A DNA stretch of 64,000 nucleotides from Alteromonas_E sp965248545 (GTDB taxonomy: Bacteria; Pseudomonadota; Gammaproteobacteria; Enterobacterales; Alteromonadaceae): positions 1,674,001 through 1,738,000 of the forward strand of contig OZ252110.1 of assembly GCA_965248545.1 (NCBI GenBank), read 5' to 3'. Shown here one piece after another: positions 1 through 7,956 of the stretch (position 1 is its first letter; every line of letters starts with the position of its first letter). A program made the position numbers and the translations under genes. A model generated the notes under the pieces. It saw only the letters and a list, made by a program, of their open reading frames with translations. It had not been told where the DNA came from and ran no database searches.

Positions 1-1658
1 AAATAACGACAATCAGTAGGCGGTGTTACCAATTTCCAGACATCATCCGTAATAACAACAATCAGCTCGTTGCCAGATTCTATGGGGGAAGCAGACACCA
101 GCTCATTGTTTAACATGTACCTGATGGTATCGCGTTCTACCGAGTTAACATCAACGCCGTAGAGTCGCACAGCGAAGCCATTGTGATAACTGGCACCGAC
201 GGCGGTTACATAGCCTTCTAATTTGACTTTTCTAAGACCGTCCTCACTGTATGACGCGGAAGCTCGCATTTTGATAACGACATCATTGACATCATAGTCA
301 CCTTTTTCGGGCCAATTGTCCTCGTAGGCCAAGGTAACGAAACTGCGACCGCTCGGATAGTAAACAGTCGTCAAATTCGTCTGGGAGATCGCCACAGGGT
401 AGTCCTCGACTTCGCCATCGACAATACCGCCAACCGCACTCAAGCCAGGTGTGTCCGATAGTCTAAAGCGCATCCAAGAGTCACCCTCAAGTGCATCAGC
501 AGGCACGATGAAGTTGGTTCTAGAGATACCTGACTCAACCACTAAATCATTAATGACTTTTTCGTTTTCGGCGAAAACGCCATCAAGGTTGGTGTCTAAC
601 CAAGCGCTTAAGTAGCCTTGTTTGGAAGCTTCGACTTGAATTGCGCTGGTTAAGCCAGACTCAAACCCGCTCAAAAAGCTGATCCCATCCTCATCACTTT
701 GGCCACTGTTGTCGTCACTGCTTGGGTAAACCGCGGCGACAGGCTCGCCATCAATTCTTTGACCCAAGAATAGTCCGTTGGGCACAATCTCATGTCGCGC
801 ACCATTGTTTGCCAAGCTGGTACCATAAGTGTCTGGGGCGTCTCCGTAATCAACAGTCGTATCATCTTCGTCAATCAGTGGTGCGATAGCACACCGCGCG
901 CCATCGTTATTGCTGGAAGATGGTCCAATGGCGAACAGTTCTGCACTGGGGTTGGCTGCTGCCACATCGATACGAAATATATTGCCGTCACTGTTACGGC
1001 TAATATAGAAAGTACCTTCTACATCGAAATAGACCGCGCCAAACGTCCCGCGCTGACCCACATTGCCCAGATTTGATGAGGAACCTGAAGCAACATCGAT
1101 TTGATGCAAATTACCGCCTGAGTCTACTGAATAGGCAAATCCATTGTTTGGATGAAAAGCCAAATCATAAATTGTCAGGCGCAGAGCACTTGAGTCAATT
1201 CGTTTCACTACATTCAGGTAGTCTGGGCTCGTTGGATTCAGGTCAATACTGAACAACCCGTAACCCGTGTCACGACGATACATGTAATAGCGATTTTCAG
1301 CCACAGAGACGTCGCCAACGAAAAACGTTTTTTCCGGGACATTGGTTACTGATAGTGGTTCAACTTGGTAATCGTTACCGATCCGCGCAAGTGTTTTGTG
1401 TTGATAGCTCCACGCGTACAAATACTGATCGTGAACTGAAAAACCCATCGCGTTGAGTTTGCCAGTAGTCCCCATATCGCTGGACAGTAATGGGGAACTG
1501 CCGGTAACAAGGTTTACGCCATATAGTTTTGCCACTGACGTTTGCACCAGGAAGGCTTTCGACGGACAGGTTGCGAATGGGTCTGCCATCGTTGGGTTGC
1601 TCAACGCAAAGAACAAGCCAATGGTACTTAATAGTGTTGCTTTAAAACGAAGCCGCAT
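1..1658 (-). CDS. LruC-domain surface/secreted protein (C-terminus outside window)
   Basis: Partial gene: the reading frame is open to the window edge, so about 552 N-terminal residues are visible. The ATG at 1658 follows a good GGAGG site and opens a Sec signal peptide (residues 1-25, ending near PTMADP). Residues about 30-270 form a beta-propeller-like region with repeated short motifs. A GEVEDY motif lies near residue 415, and after it comes a region with YPSGRSF and YDVNDVV that matches the LruC (DUF4842) domain. The combination is typical of secreted or surface proteins in marine gammaproteobacteria. Its place beside polysaccharide genes, and a sigma-54 promoter with the same kind of upstream boxes, suggest a matrix protein made with the polysaccharide (inference). 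Any C-terminal sorting signal cannot be seen. Confidence 0.8.
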   Translation of the reverse strand, partial: MRLRFKATLLSTIGLFFALSNPTMADPFATCPSKAFLVQTSVAKLYGVNLVTGSSPLLSSDMGTTGKLNAMGFSVHDQYLYAWSYQHKTLARIGNDYQVEPLSVTNVPEKTFFVGDVSVAENRYYMYRRDTGYGLFSIDLNPTSPDYLNVVKRIDSSALRLTIYDLAFHPNNGFAYSVDSGGNLHQIDVASGSSSNLGNVGQRGTFGAVYFDVEGTFYISRNSDGNIFRIDVAAANPSAELFAIGPSSSNNDGARCAIAPLIDEDDTTVDYGDAPDTYGTSLANNGARHEIVPNGLFLGQRIDGEPVAAVYPSSDDNSGQSDEDGISFLSGFESGLTSAIQVEASKQGYLSAWLDTNLDGVFAENEKVINDLVVESGISRTNFIVPADALEGDSWMRFRLSDTPGLSAVGGIVDGEVEDYPVAISQTNLTTVYYPSGRSFVTLAYEDNWPEKGDYDVNDVVIKMRASASYSEDGLRKVKLEGYVTAVGASYHNGFAVRLYGVDVNSVERDTIRYMLNNELVSASPIESGNELIVVITDDVWKLVTPPTDCRY

Positions 1659-1692
1659 AATTCTTTCCTCCACTGTTCGTTAGTAAAGGTGA

Positions 1693-1708
1693 AGCATATG
1701 TCCTGCCA
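1693..1708 (-). promoter_or_regulatory. sigma-54 promoter of the LruC gene
   Basis: On the minus strand the sequence is TGGCAGGACATATGCT. It has GG and GC separated by exactly 10 bases, as in the -24/-12 consensus TGGCACG-N4-TTGCW, with conserved TGGCA and TGCT ends. The -12 element is 36 bases upstream of the ATG at 1658. Confidence 0.65.
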
Positions 1709-1759
1709 TATATTATTTTTATAAAAAACAATGGTTTATAAGTTTTTGAGAGCGGGGTG

Positions 1760-1793
1760 AGGCATTTTGCAAGGGTGAATTAGCAAAATGCCA
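1760..1793. promoter_or_regulatory. Paired LuxO-like boxes upstream of the LruC gene
   Basis: Two copies of T(T/A)GCA-AAA-TGCC face each other: minus strand 1772-1760 and plus strand 1781-1793. Together they make a perfect 10-base inverted repeat (1761-1770 with 1783-1792) around a 12-base spacer. The box centres are 71 and 92 bases upstream of the -12 G of the promoter at 1693-1708, which is enhancer distance for a sigma-54 activator. A terminator is less likely because neither strand has a T tract after the stem. Confidence 0.5.
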
Positions 1794-1804
1794 GAAGGGG
1801 AATA

Positions 1805-2938
1805 TTACAAAATGGCTTGGATGTGAAATCTTACGCTTTGAGCGCGTTGGGACCAGTCATGGATAACAACCCGTTCTTGCTGTTTACGGGACGTGTAGTC
1901 GCGCAAAAACTCAGATTGCTCTACCGCATTTGTTACCGCATCGACAAATGCCTGTTGTGAGTCGATCACGTTCACTAGATCACTGTATTGCTCAACCGCA
2001 GGAAAATAAGTCGACACTATGGGTTGCCCTGCTGCGAGGTACTCCCGTAGTTTCAAGGGGTTGCACGCCTGTATTTGAGCATTGAGCTTGAAGGGCATCA
2101 GGAGTGCGTGCCAGTGTTGAGAAAAGCTGGGTAGTTGATGATGCTCCACTGCGTCCACGAATATAACGTTATTGAACGCGCGTAGTTTAGCAACGTCGGT
2201 TTTAATTTCGCCGACTAGCATAATGTCGTATTCAGGTCTTTGCGTAGCGAGTTTAGCGAGCATGTCCACATTAACCCACTCTGAAATACTGCCGTAAAAA
2301 CCTACCGTTGGGCGAGTGGGATTGAGCCTTGGGTGCGGTTGAGTTTTGGTGCTGAATAACGCGTAATCTACGCCATGCTCAAGCAGTTGGCTTTTTTCAC
2401 TGGGCATCTTGGCTAACAATGGCTCACTGGCCGTTAGGATAAGATCGGCGCGCTTGATAAGTTGCGGTTCCCAGCGTTTGATCATCGATGCGTCTACGCC
2501 ATCCAAGGCATAGAAATCATCCCCACAGTAGTAAACAACTCTATCTTGCGGCTGGATATCAATCATCGACACGGCTGTTGGTAAACTTAGCCAATAAACG
2601 CGGCGCTCGCCGGCTTTTCGGGGACCTAATAGCGATGCAATTTGACGCTGATTAAAACGATTCACCAGTGCATTGTTATGCCAAGGTAATACGACCGGGT
2701 TGAGTACTTCGAATGCAGCTACTTTCGTTGTTGGTTGAGAATTTATCCGAGTCTTCGTCGCGAAGGATGTCAGTTTCTGCGCGACGCGTTTCAGGTCCCT
2801 TGCGTTTATGCTCGGCGCGCGCATACCTACTGAATTAACCCAAGTAATGTGCTCATAAGTACTGAGGTGTTTCGCCAGATGCTGGGTACTGCTGGGGTGT
2901 TGTCCCCAATCTTCGCCGAAAATAATTAATCTATTCAT
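1805..2938 (-). CDS. Glycosyltransferase, GT4/TuaH-like
   Basis: A 377-residue cytoplasmic glycosyltransferase, probably adding a sugar to the lipid-linked repeat unit of the polysaccharide. The N-terminus MNRLIIFGEDWGQHPSSTQ resembles TuaH-type enzymes. The C-terminal half has the GT-B nucleotide-sugar fold with GFYGSI, MLVGEIK and LREYLAAGQPIVST, the last carrying the usual donor-binding glutamate region. The ATG at 2938 is chosen over an upstream non-ATG start because it sits behind GGAG and overlaps the stop of the preceding acetyltransferase by 8 bases, implying translational coupling. The sugar specificity cannot be read. Confidence 0.8.
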   Translation of the reverse strand: MNRLIIFGEDWGQHPSSTQHLAKHLSTYEHITWVNSVGMRAPSINARDLKRVAQKLTSFATKTRINSQPTTKVAAFEVLNPVVLPWHNNALVNRFNQRQIASLLGPRKAGERRVYWLSLPTAVSMIDIQPQDRVVYYCGDDFYALDGVDASMIKRWEPQLIKRADLILTASEPLLAKMPSEKSQLLEHGVDYALFSTKTQPHPRLNPTRPTVGFYGSISEWVNVDMLAKLATQRPEYDIMLVGEIKTDVAKLRAFNNVIFVDAVEHHQLPSFSQHWHALLMPFKLNAQIQACNPLKLREYLAAGQPIVSTYFPAVEQYSDLVNVIDSQQAFVDAVTNAVEQSEFLRDYTSRKQQERVVIHDWSQRAQSVRFHIQAIL

Positions 2939-3644
2939 CACTAATCTCCAAATGCTTGACAATTTGGGCTGGATTGCCGGCGACTATCACGCCAGCGGGT
3001 ACGTTTTTAGTTACTACCGAACCGGCCGCAACAATGCTGGCTTTGCCAACTCGAACGCCAGCCAGAATTGTCGCACCCGTACCAACCCAAACGTCTTGCT
3101 CAAGAATGATTTCCTTGGCTTGTTGGTCGGTTTCGGGCGCGCCTTGCCGGCGGCTGACAGGATCAATTGGATGTCCGGGGAAACCAGCTAAAAACACCTT
3201 GCCGGCTAATCTAACGTTGTCTTGGATTTCGATTCGGGTTCCAACTGACAAACTATTTTGCCAGCCAATATCGACATTTTTACCTATCACGAGTTGTGGT
3301 GTTTCCGTCGCACAGCTTCGTCCACACAGTGTTGAAATACCGGATATTCTGGTGTTGTCACCGATGGTGATATCGAGCTTTCCAAGCACCTGCGGCATGC
3401 CGCTATACAGATAAAGGTTTACGGGAGAATTACTCAACCGCGTTTTGAACATTGGGGTGTAATAGAACACGCGTGTACAAAGTGCCCATAGGTTAACGAC
3501 CGTGTTGTGAGCCACTCGCAATGGTTTATATATGACCCCAACGGCGGGTATGCTCGGATTCCGGACCATGTAAAACAGTTGGCGACACACATTCGCTAAA
3601 CTCGAATTGTCGTGTTTTACCCACTTTACAATTGCTTCACTCAT
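2931..3644 (-). CDS. Hexapeptide-repeat O-acetyltransferase (WcaF/LbH type)
   Basis: A 237-residue acyltransferase of the left-handed beta-helix family, expected to transfer acetyl groups from acetyl-CoA to polysaccharide sugars in the cytoplasm. Hexapeptide repeats fill residues about 95-225 (for example the IGDNTRIS and IGKNVDIG turns), ending in the typical VWVGTGATILAGVRVGKASIVAAGS pattern split over several turns and GNPAQIVKHL. The ATG at 3644 has GGAG 8 bases upstream; a GTG directly before it is a possible alternative. It is first in a two-gene unit with the glycosyltransferase and is preceded by its own sigma-54 promoter and box pair. Confidence 0.85.
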   Translation of the reverse strand: MSEAIVKWVKHDNSSLANVCRQLFYMVRNPSIPAVGVIYKPLRVAHNTVVNLWALCTRVFYYTPMFKTRLSNSPVNLYLYSGMPQVLGKLDITIGDNTRISGISTLCGRSCATETPQLVIGKNVDIGWQNSLSVGTRIEIQDNVRLAGKVFLAGFPGHPIDPVSRRQGAPETDQQAKEIILEQDVWVGTGATILAGVRVGKASIVAAGSVVTKNVPAGVIVAGNPAQIVKHLEISDE

Positions 3645-3685
3645 CACTGTTTCTCCAGGTAATAATCACTGTTCTAAAGATCAGA

Positions 3686-3701
3686 AGCATTTAACTTGCC
3701 A
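3686..3701 (-). promoter_or_regulatory. sigma-54 promoter of the acetyltransferase-glycosyltransferase unit
   Basis: On the minus strand the sequence is TGGCAAGTTAAATGCT: GG-N10-GC with TGGCA and TGCT ends, the same form as the LruC promoter. The -12 element lies 43 bases upstream of the ATG at 3644. Confidence 0.6.
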
Positions 3702-3751
3702 GCTTTTTAATTCAATTTTTTCAGGGTGTTACATTAATTTTAAAACGGGTC

Positions 3752-3788
3752 TTGCAGTTTGCAGTGACGGCTTTTTTGCAAAATGCCT
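3752..3788. promoter_or_regulatory. Paired LuxO-like boxes upstream of the acetyltransferase
   Basis: TTGCA-GTT-TGCAG at 3752-3764 and TTGCA-AAA-TGCCT at 3776-3788. Their centres lie 70 and 94 bases upstream of the -12 G of the promoter at 3686-3701, almost the same geometry as at the LruC gene. The second box shares 13 identical bases with the minus-strand box at 1760-1772. Confidence 0.5.
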
Positions 3789-3801
3789 GCAGGATTGTGA
3801 A

Positions 3802-5178
3802 CTATGCGTTTGGTTTCGATATCGGCACTTTGAGCTGCTCTTGCGTGAGACGTTCGAACGCGACCGAAAGCGCTAGAATTATGTACAGCGGCCAAGTGAA
3901 TGCCTGAGTCAAAAATGTTCCCGACACGCAGAAGGCCAACAACCCCGCTTGAAGTGAGCGATTGGTTGCTTGTAAAGAGGGGTTCTTTTGCAGCATCGGT
4001 GACCGTTGCGTACGTCTGAGAATCTTGTAGATGGCCACGATCAGCGTGATGAATAGTGCCAAGCCGACAAACCCTGTTTCGGCAAGTACCTGAAACCAAG
4101 TACTGTGAACCGCGTGATTCTTGCCGTCCCAATGCGGGCTATAGAAAAAGTAGTTTGCATAAAAATTATCAATTCCGACGCCCGTAAGTGGATTACTGGT
4201 GCCCATGTTGAAGGCCGCTTGCCAGGCATACAGCCGGCCCATTGCTGATGCGTCAACCCCTGTCTCGGCAGCCCCGCCACTTTGTCGATCACCAATTCCC
4301 GCGACGACTGCAAGTAACATGACGCCAAAAAGGCCAGCCGCACCCGTAATGTATATATTACGAACTCGTTGATAGAAGAAATAGCCAAACACGGCACAGA
4401 TACCCAGTAGTCCGCCGCGACTCTGAGTCGCGATTATGCCGCTAACAGCAATGAGCAAACCGATTCCCGCCAGAATACGTCGTGTAGTCGCTGCACCGCT
4501 ATTGAAGGTTTCCGCCGCGAGAAATGAAACGGGGAACATCAACACCAGTGACAAATCGTTTGGGTCACCTAGCTGTGAACGCAAATCACGTGAAATCGAA
4601 ACACGTGTCCCTTCCACTAGACCAATCCCATTCACTTTGTTGTATAAGGCAACACAAGCGACAGATACGCCTGACAACATTATGCCCAACCTGATCCAGG
4701 CAAAGGTTGTCGCATCACGAACCCACCAGCTGATGGCGAACACCATGATAAATACTTTGGTGAGTGTCCCGCTCCAGTAATTGATCGCCAGCCCGGTGTT
4801 AATCGCCATAAATGTACTGACCGTTAGCCACACGAACAAACCTGAGAAGACCAACAGTGCGCTATGCCAATAGGGTTGTAAGTTCTTGGTAACAAACAGA
4901 TGCCAAACGATACCGACTAGAGATGCTAATGCGAGTAACTTTGGAAACTTAAATGGCATCAGGACCGGAAATGCTTCGTGCAACCGAAAATATGAAAACA
5001 AGATAAACAAAATCAGGAAAACACCACTAATTCGCACTGCCATTGTCGCCGCGAGAGGTAACATCAATAATGCAAAGGCAATGATGGCGCCTCCCAGTTG
5101 AAACGCTGACGCAATCAGCAAAGTGCCTAAAATACCTATCAGCCACTGTTTGTGTTGATGATTTAGCGTACTAACCAT
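3802..5178 (-). CDS. O-antigen ligase / Wzy-type polymerase family membrane protein
   Basis: A 458-residue inner-membrane protein with 10-12 predicted helices and a large periplasmic loop before the last helices. That loop carries the Wzy_C pattern: PLTGVGIDNFYANY, then HAVHSTWFQVLAETGFVGL. The family either polymerises polysaccharide repeat units or ligates glycans on the periplasmic face; with a flippase directly upstream, polymerase is the more likely role. The ATG at 5178 follows GGGAGGT and overlaps the flippase stop by 8 bases. It is the last gene of a three-gene overlapping unit (glycosyltransferase, flippase, polymerase) read from about 7750. Confidence 0.85.
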   Translation of the reverse strand: MVSTLNHQHKQWLIGILGTLLIASAFQLGGAIIAFALLMLPLAATMAVRISGVFLILFILFSYFRLHEAFPVLMPFKFPKLLALASLVGIVWHLFVTKNLQPYWHSALLVFSGLFVWLTVSTFMAINTGLAINYWSGTLTKVFIMVFAISWWVRDATTFAWIRLGIMLSGVSVACVALYNKVNGIGLVEGTRVSISRDLRSQLGDPNDLSLVLMFPVSFLAAETFNSGAATTRRILAGIGLLIAVSGIIATQSRGGLLGICAVFGYFFYQRVRNIYITGAAGLFGVMLLAVVAGIGDRQSGGAAETGVDASAMGRLYAWQAAFNMGTSNPLTGVGIDNFYANYFFYSPHWDGKNHAVHSTWFQVLAETGFVGLALFITLIVAIYKILRRTQRSPMLQKNPSLQATNRSLQAGLLAFCVSGTFLTQAFTWPLYIILALSVAFERLTQEQLKVPISKPNA

Positions 5179-6586
5179 TTAGCACCTCCCGCGAGCCAGA
5201 GCTCTTGCGTTGCATCAGTTCATTAACTTTGGGTAACCAGAGGTTGTGATAAGAAATGGTGATAATCGAGCCGTGTATTGCGACCAGGCCGAACACCCAC
5301 AAAGGATTACCTGAATCACTTAAAGCAAAGGCGAGTAGTAACCATGTCCACATGAGGATGACCCTTCCCATTGCGTAGGCCTGACGCATCAAATATTGGC
5401 TAATAAACAGACTCAGCAGAGTACGGATTAAATTGGCGACTAACATAGCGACTAGCACGCCGGCTAAGCCGAAGCCATCAACCAATAGAAGCGCAAGGCT
5501 CAACATTACGGTAGCAGCACATAAATTGATGAATAAAGGCGCTTTGCCATCCCATTTAACGTAACAACCAAGGTTCATTAACTCTGATTGCTGTCTGAGT
5601 ACTGTGATCAGGCAAACCCAAGGTAGCCAAATCAATGCTGTTAAATAACTTTCGGGTACCAGTAATGGCAGAAGTAGCGGGACACCTGCCATGACCACTA
5701 AGGCTGCAAGACCCGCTAATTCTGTCCCAAATACTGAAAATAGAGGGTTGTTTATTGAAGGGTCTTGGATAGACCGGTGACGTCTTGCAAACCACCACAT
5801 CTTAAACGGCTCAATCATCAACGCGACGGCGAGTCCTAGTTGAGCAGCAATGAAGTAGCTGGCGAGTGCTGCGGCCCCGACATTCGCGGCGATTACCCAT
5901 TGTTCCGCGCCCTGCAAAAAATACATGGTTGCCGCGGATAACATCATGCTCAGCGCGTATTGCCAGCGAACGCTGGTCCTCGCAAAGTATTTGAAGGACA
6001 CTAAAGACTTGAATTTCCACAACAACCAGCCCCCACATAACACGCTGCTCGTAGCGCCAGCAATAAGGTTAGCGTCTATGCCAAAACCGTATTGTAAAAG
6101 CAGCACTGTCAATGCGGATTGAATCAGCGTGTGAATACTTGCGTATGCTGCAAAGTGCTTTGCTCTCCCAGTCATCCGCCATATCGCATAAGGCACTGTG
6201 GAAATAGCAGCAAACCCGAGATTGACAACCACTAAGCGAAACTGATGTTCTTGCACGGTCAATGGAAATAGCGAACTGAACCTATCTGCGAATATGAATA
6301 GGGTTAGGCTAAACAGCCCACAACCTAGTACGGATACAGTAAAGCACCAGGAAAAAACGCGCTGTTGATGGCGTTCTTTACCGGAAGATGCGAAGCGATA
6401 TACCGCTTCGCCAAGTCCAAGTGTTAGCACCATACTTGCGATAGCCGTGAAACTGCTGAGTATGTTCAAGATACCGTATTGCTCGACTTCAACGTGCGAG
6501 GTAACGATCGGCAACATAACAAAACTCGCGCCCCGTAAGACGACAATGGCGAATGCGTAGTACAGCATTGATTTAGTCGCAGACAT
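5171..6586 (-). CDS. Wzx-like polysaccharide flippase (MATE/MOP superfamily)
   Basis: A 471-residue membrane protein with about 12-14 hydrophobic segments and the polysaccharide-export flippase layout. The N-terminus MSATKSMLYYAFAIVVLRG leads into the first helix, followed by LTLGLGEAVYRFASS, typical of Wzx proteins. It would move lipid-linked repeat units across the inner membrane. The start at 6586 is preferred to upstream starts because AGGAGGT lies just before it and the upstream extension is hydrophilic and overlaps the previous gene heavily. It overlaps the glycosyltransferase stop by 14 bases. Confidence 0.85.
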   Translation of the reverse strand: MSATKSMLYYAFAIVVLRGASFVMLPIVTSHVEVEQYGILNILSSFTAIASMVLTLGLGEAVYRFASSGKERHQQRVFSWCFTVSVLGCGLFSLTLFIFADRFSSLFPLTVQEHQFRLVVVNLGFAAISTVPYAIWRMTGRAKHFAAYASIHTLIQSALTVLLLQYGFGIDANLIAGATSSVLCGGWLLWKFKSLVSFKYFARTSVRWQYALSMMLSAATMYFLQGAEQWVIAANVGAAALASYFIAAQLGLAVALMIEPFKMWWFARRHRSIQDPSINNPLFSVFGTELAGLAALVVMAGVPLLLPLLVPESYLTALIWLPWVCLITVLRQQSELMNLGCYVKWDGKAPLFINLCAATVMLSLALLLVDGFGLAGVLVAMLVANLIRTLLSLFISQYLMRQAYAMGRVILMWTWLLLAFALSDSGNPLWVFGLVAIHGSIITISYHNLWLPKVNELMQRKSSGSREVLNG

Positions 6587-7748
6587 GATGCGGTACCTCC
6601 TGGATATGATCACTGAGCTTTTTGGCTTGCTTGATGGCGCAAAAATGCGACTCCACCCGTTTGCGTGCGGCTGCCCGCATTGCCTGAGTTTCATCATTTG
6701 TAAGCGCGGAAAGCTGTTGAACTGCATCGGCGAGTTGGTAGGAACATTGTGTTTCTACCAGCCAACCAGAGTGCGGGTCGACGATCTCGGCACATCCCAT
6801 AAAGCGCGTTGTGATGACTGGAATACCCATCGCCATAGCTTCTTTCAAAACCACTGGGCCGGTGTCTCGATCGCCATTTTGTGCCTCACAAAAAGGCGCA
6901 ATCAAGGCGTCATAGTCCGCGGTTTGTTGTTGCAACCAGTCAGGCGTTTTAAACCCTAAGAAATTGACGTTTGCCTGAATATCTAGGCGTTTGGTAAGTG
7001 TTTCCAGCCACTTTCGGTCAGGGCCATCACCAATGATGTCCAGCGTTGGTCGTTGTCTAGGTGGAATCGATGCAATGGCTTCCAAAGCATAGACGAGGCC
7101 TTTTTTCTCAACCAAACGTCCGATGAAAAACAGCCTCGTCGTTGAGTTTTTGGGTGCTTGATGAACCGAAAACTTATCAGTATTGACGCCGCAGTGGATC
7201 ACATGGATCGGAGACTGCGTTAGACCGCCTAATCGTTGTTTCATGTCTTCGCACACAGCGACAGCAAACTCGCATCGTGAGAGTTTGACCGACAAATCGG
7301 TAGGTGTTTGGTATACGTCATGGCCATGGCCAACGCACGAGACCGGTATCTTAAACAGGGCGCCCGCCACAACTGCGTGAGATAGCGAAATACCTAAAAA
7401 GTGGCTGTGTAGGTGCTGACATCCTCTCACAAAAGCTTCTTGGCCCAATCTCGCAGCGTAACGTAACAGTGATTTTCGACTCGCGTGCTTTTGTTGGAAA
7501 CATAACTTCACAGCGGTCGGAAACGCTGCGAGGACTTGGCTGGGTAGGGCGCGAAAATTTATGTCAGCAGATAGCGTTAAGTCAACCACCTCAACGCCAC
7601 CGGGGACTCTATGTTGTAGGGTTGCGTCATAGTTGAAACAGAAAACGCTAACTTTATGGCCGGCTTCAACCAAACCTTGTATTTCAGTTGCCACAAAGGT
7701 TTCTGAAGCAACAGGAAAATTAGGGACTACAATTCCGATATGTTTCAT
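6573..7748 (-). CDS. Glycosyltransferase family 4 (WcaL/colanic-acid type)
   Basis: A 391-residue GT-B glycosyltransferase. The N-terminus MKHIGIVVPNFPVASETFV is characteristic of colanic-acid WcaL-like enzymes, and the donor site is seen in RLVEKKGL, IIGDGPDRKWLE and the late PVVLKEAMAMGIPVITT stretch, where K-E-A supplies the glutamate of the E-x7-E region. The ATG at 7748 has GAAGAG upstream; longer in-frame extensions lack family similarity. It is first in the overlapping unit with flippase and polymerase and is divergent from the GT2 gene at 7957, sharing a control region with paired boxes. Confidence 0.85.
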   Translation of the reverse strand: MKHIGIVVPNFPVASETFVATEIQGLVEAGHKVSVFCFNYDATLQHRVPGGVEVVDLTLSADINFRALPSQVLAAFPTAVKLCFQQKHASRKSLLRYAARLGQEAFVRGCQHLHSHFLGISLSHAVVAGALFKIPVSCVGHGHDVYQTPTDLSVKLSRCEFAVAVCEDMKQRLGGLTQSPIHVIHCGVNTDKFSVHQAPKNSTTRLFFIGRLVEKKGLVYALEAIASIPPRQRPTLDIIGDGPDRKWLETLTKRLDIQANVNFLGFKTPDWLQQQTADYDALIAPFCEAQNGDRDTGPVVLKEAMAMGIPVITTRFMGCAEIVDPHSGWLVETQCSYQLADAVQQLSALTNDETQAMRAAARKRVESHFCAIKQAKKLSDHIQEVPHHVCD

Positions 7749-7782
7749 TTGCACGCTCTTCGAGTCAATTTGGTCAGACTCT

Positions 7783-7798
7783 TTCAAGACGCGTGCCG
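7783..7798 (-). promoter_or_regulatory. Possible sigma-54 promoter of the GT4-flippase-polymerase unit
   Basis: On the minus strand CGGCACGCGTCTTGAA keeps GGCACG and TTG at the right spacing but has C for T at the first base and GA for GC at -12, so it is a weaker match than the others. It lies 35-50 bases upstream of the ATG at 7748 and mirrors the promoter at 7905-7920 across the shared box pair. Confidence 0.35.
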
Positions 7799-7830
7799 AG
7801 CACCTACAGCCCGGTTTGTGCAAAAAACCA

Positions 7831-7874
7831 TTGCGAAATGCAAGCTAACCGGCGACTTGAGTTGCAAATTGCAA
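7831..7874. promoter_or_regulatory. Paired LuxO-like boxes in the divergent polysaccharide control region
   Basis: TTGCG-AAA-TGCAA at 7831-7843 (one mismatch) and TTGCA-AAT-TGCAA at 7862-7874 (exact match to TTGCA-N3-TGCAA, the form of LuxO boxes in Vibrio). The centres are 31 bases apart, about three helical turns. They sit 81 and 50 bases from the -12 G of the rightward promoter and 52 and 83 bases from the weaker leftward one, so the pair is placed symmetrically between the two units. Confidence 0.6.
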
Positions 7875-7904
7875 AAATCAGCCTTGTATCCAGTAAAAAG
7901 ACCA

Positions 7905-7920
7905 TGGCATGCGGATTGCG
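7905..7920 (+). promoter_or_regulatory. sigma-54 promoter of the GT2-receiver operon
   Basis: TGGCATGCGGATTGCG fits TGGCAYG-N4-TTGC closely, with GG and GC 10 bases apart. The -12 element is 38 bases upstream of the ATG at 7957. No comparable -35/-10 pair was seen nearby. Confidence 0.7.
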
Positions 7921-7956
7921 AGTGAGGGTTGTGCAAATTATTTGGAGTACAACACA

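Noticed and set aside
1761..1792. 10-base inverted repeat as a terminator of the glycosyltransferase unit
   Set aside because: No T tract on either strand, and the halves match boxes that recur upstream of other sigma-54 promoters.
2956..3414. Long plus-strand frame opposite the acetyltransferase gene
   Set aside because: It is antisense to a gene with clear hexapeptide repeats and has no ribosome site or recognisable domain.
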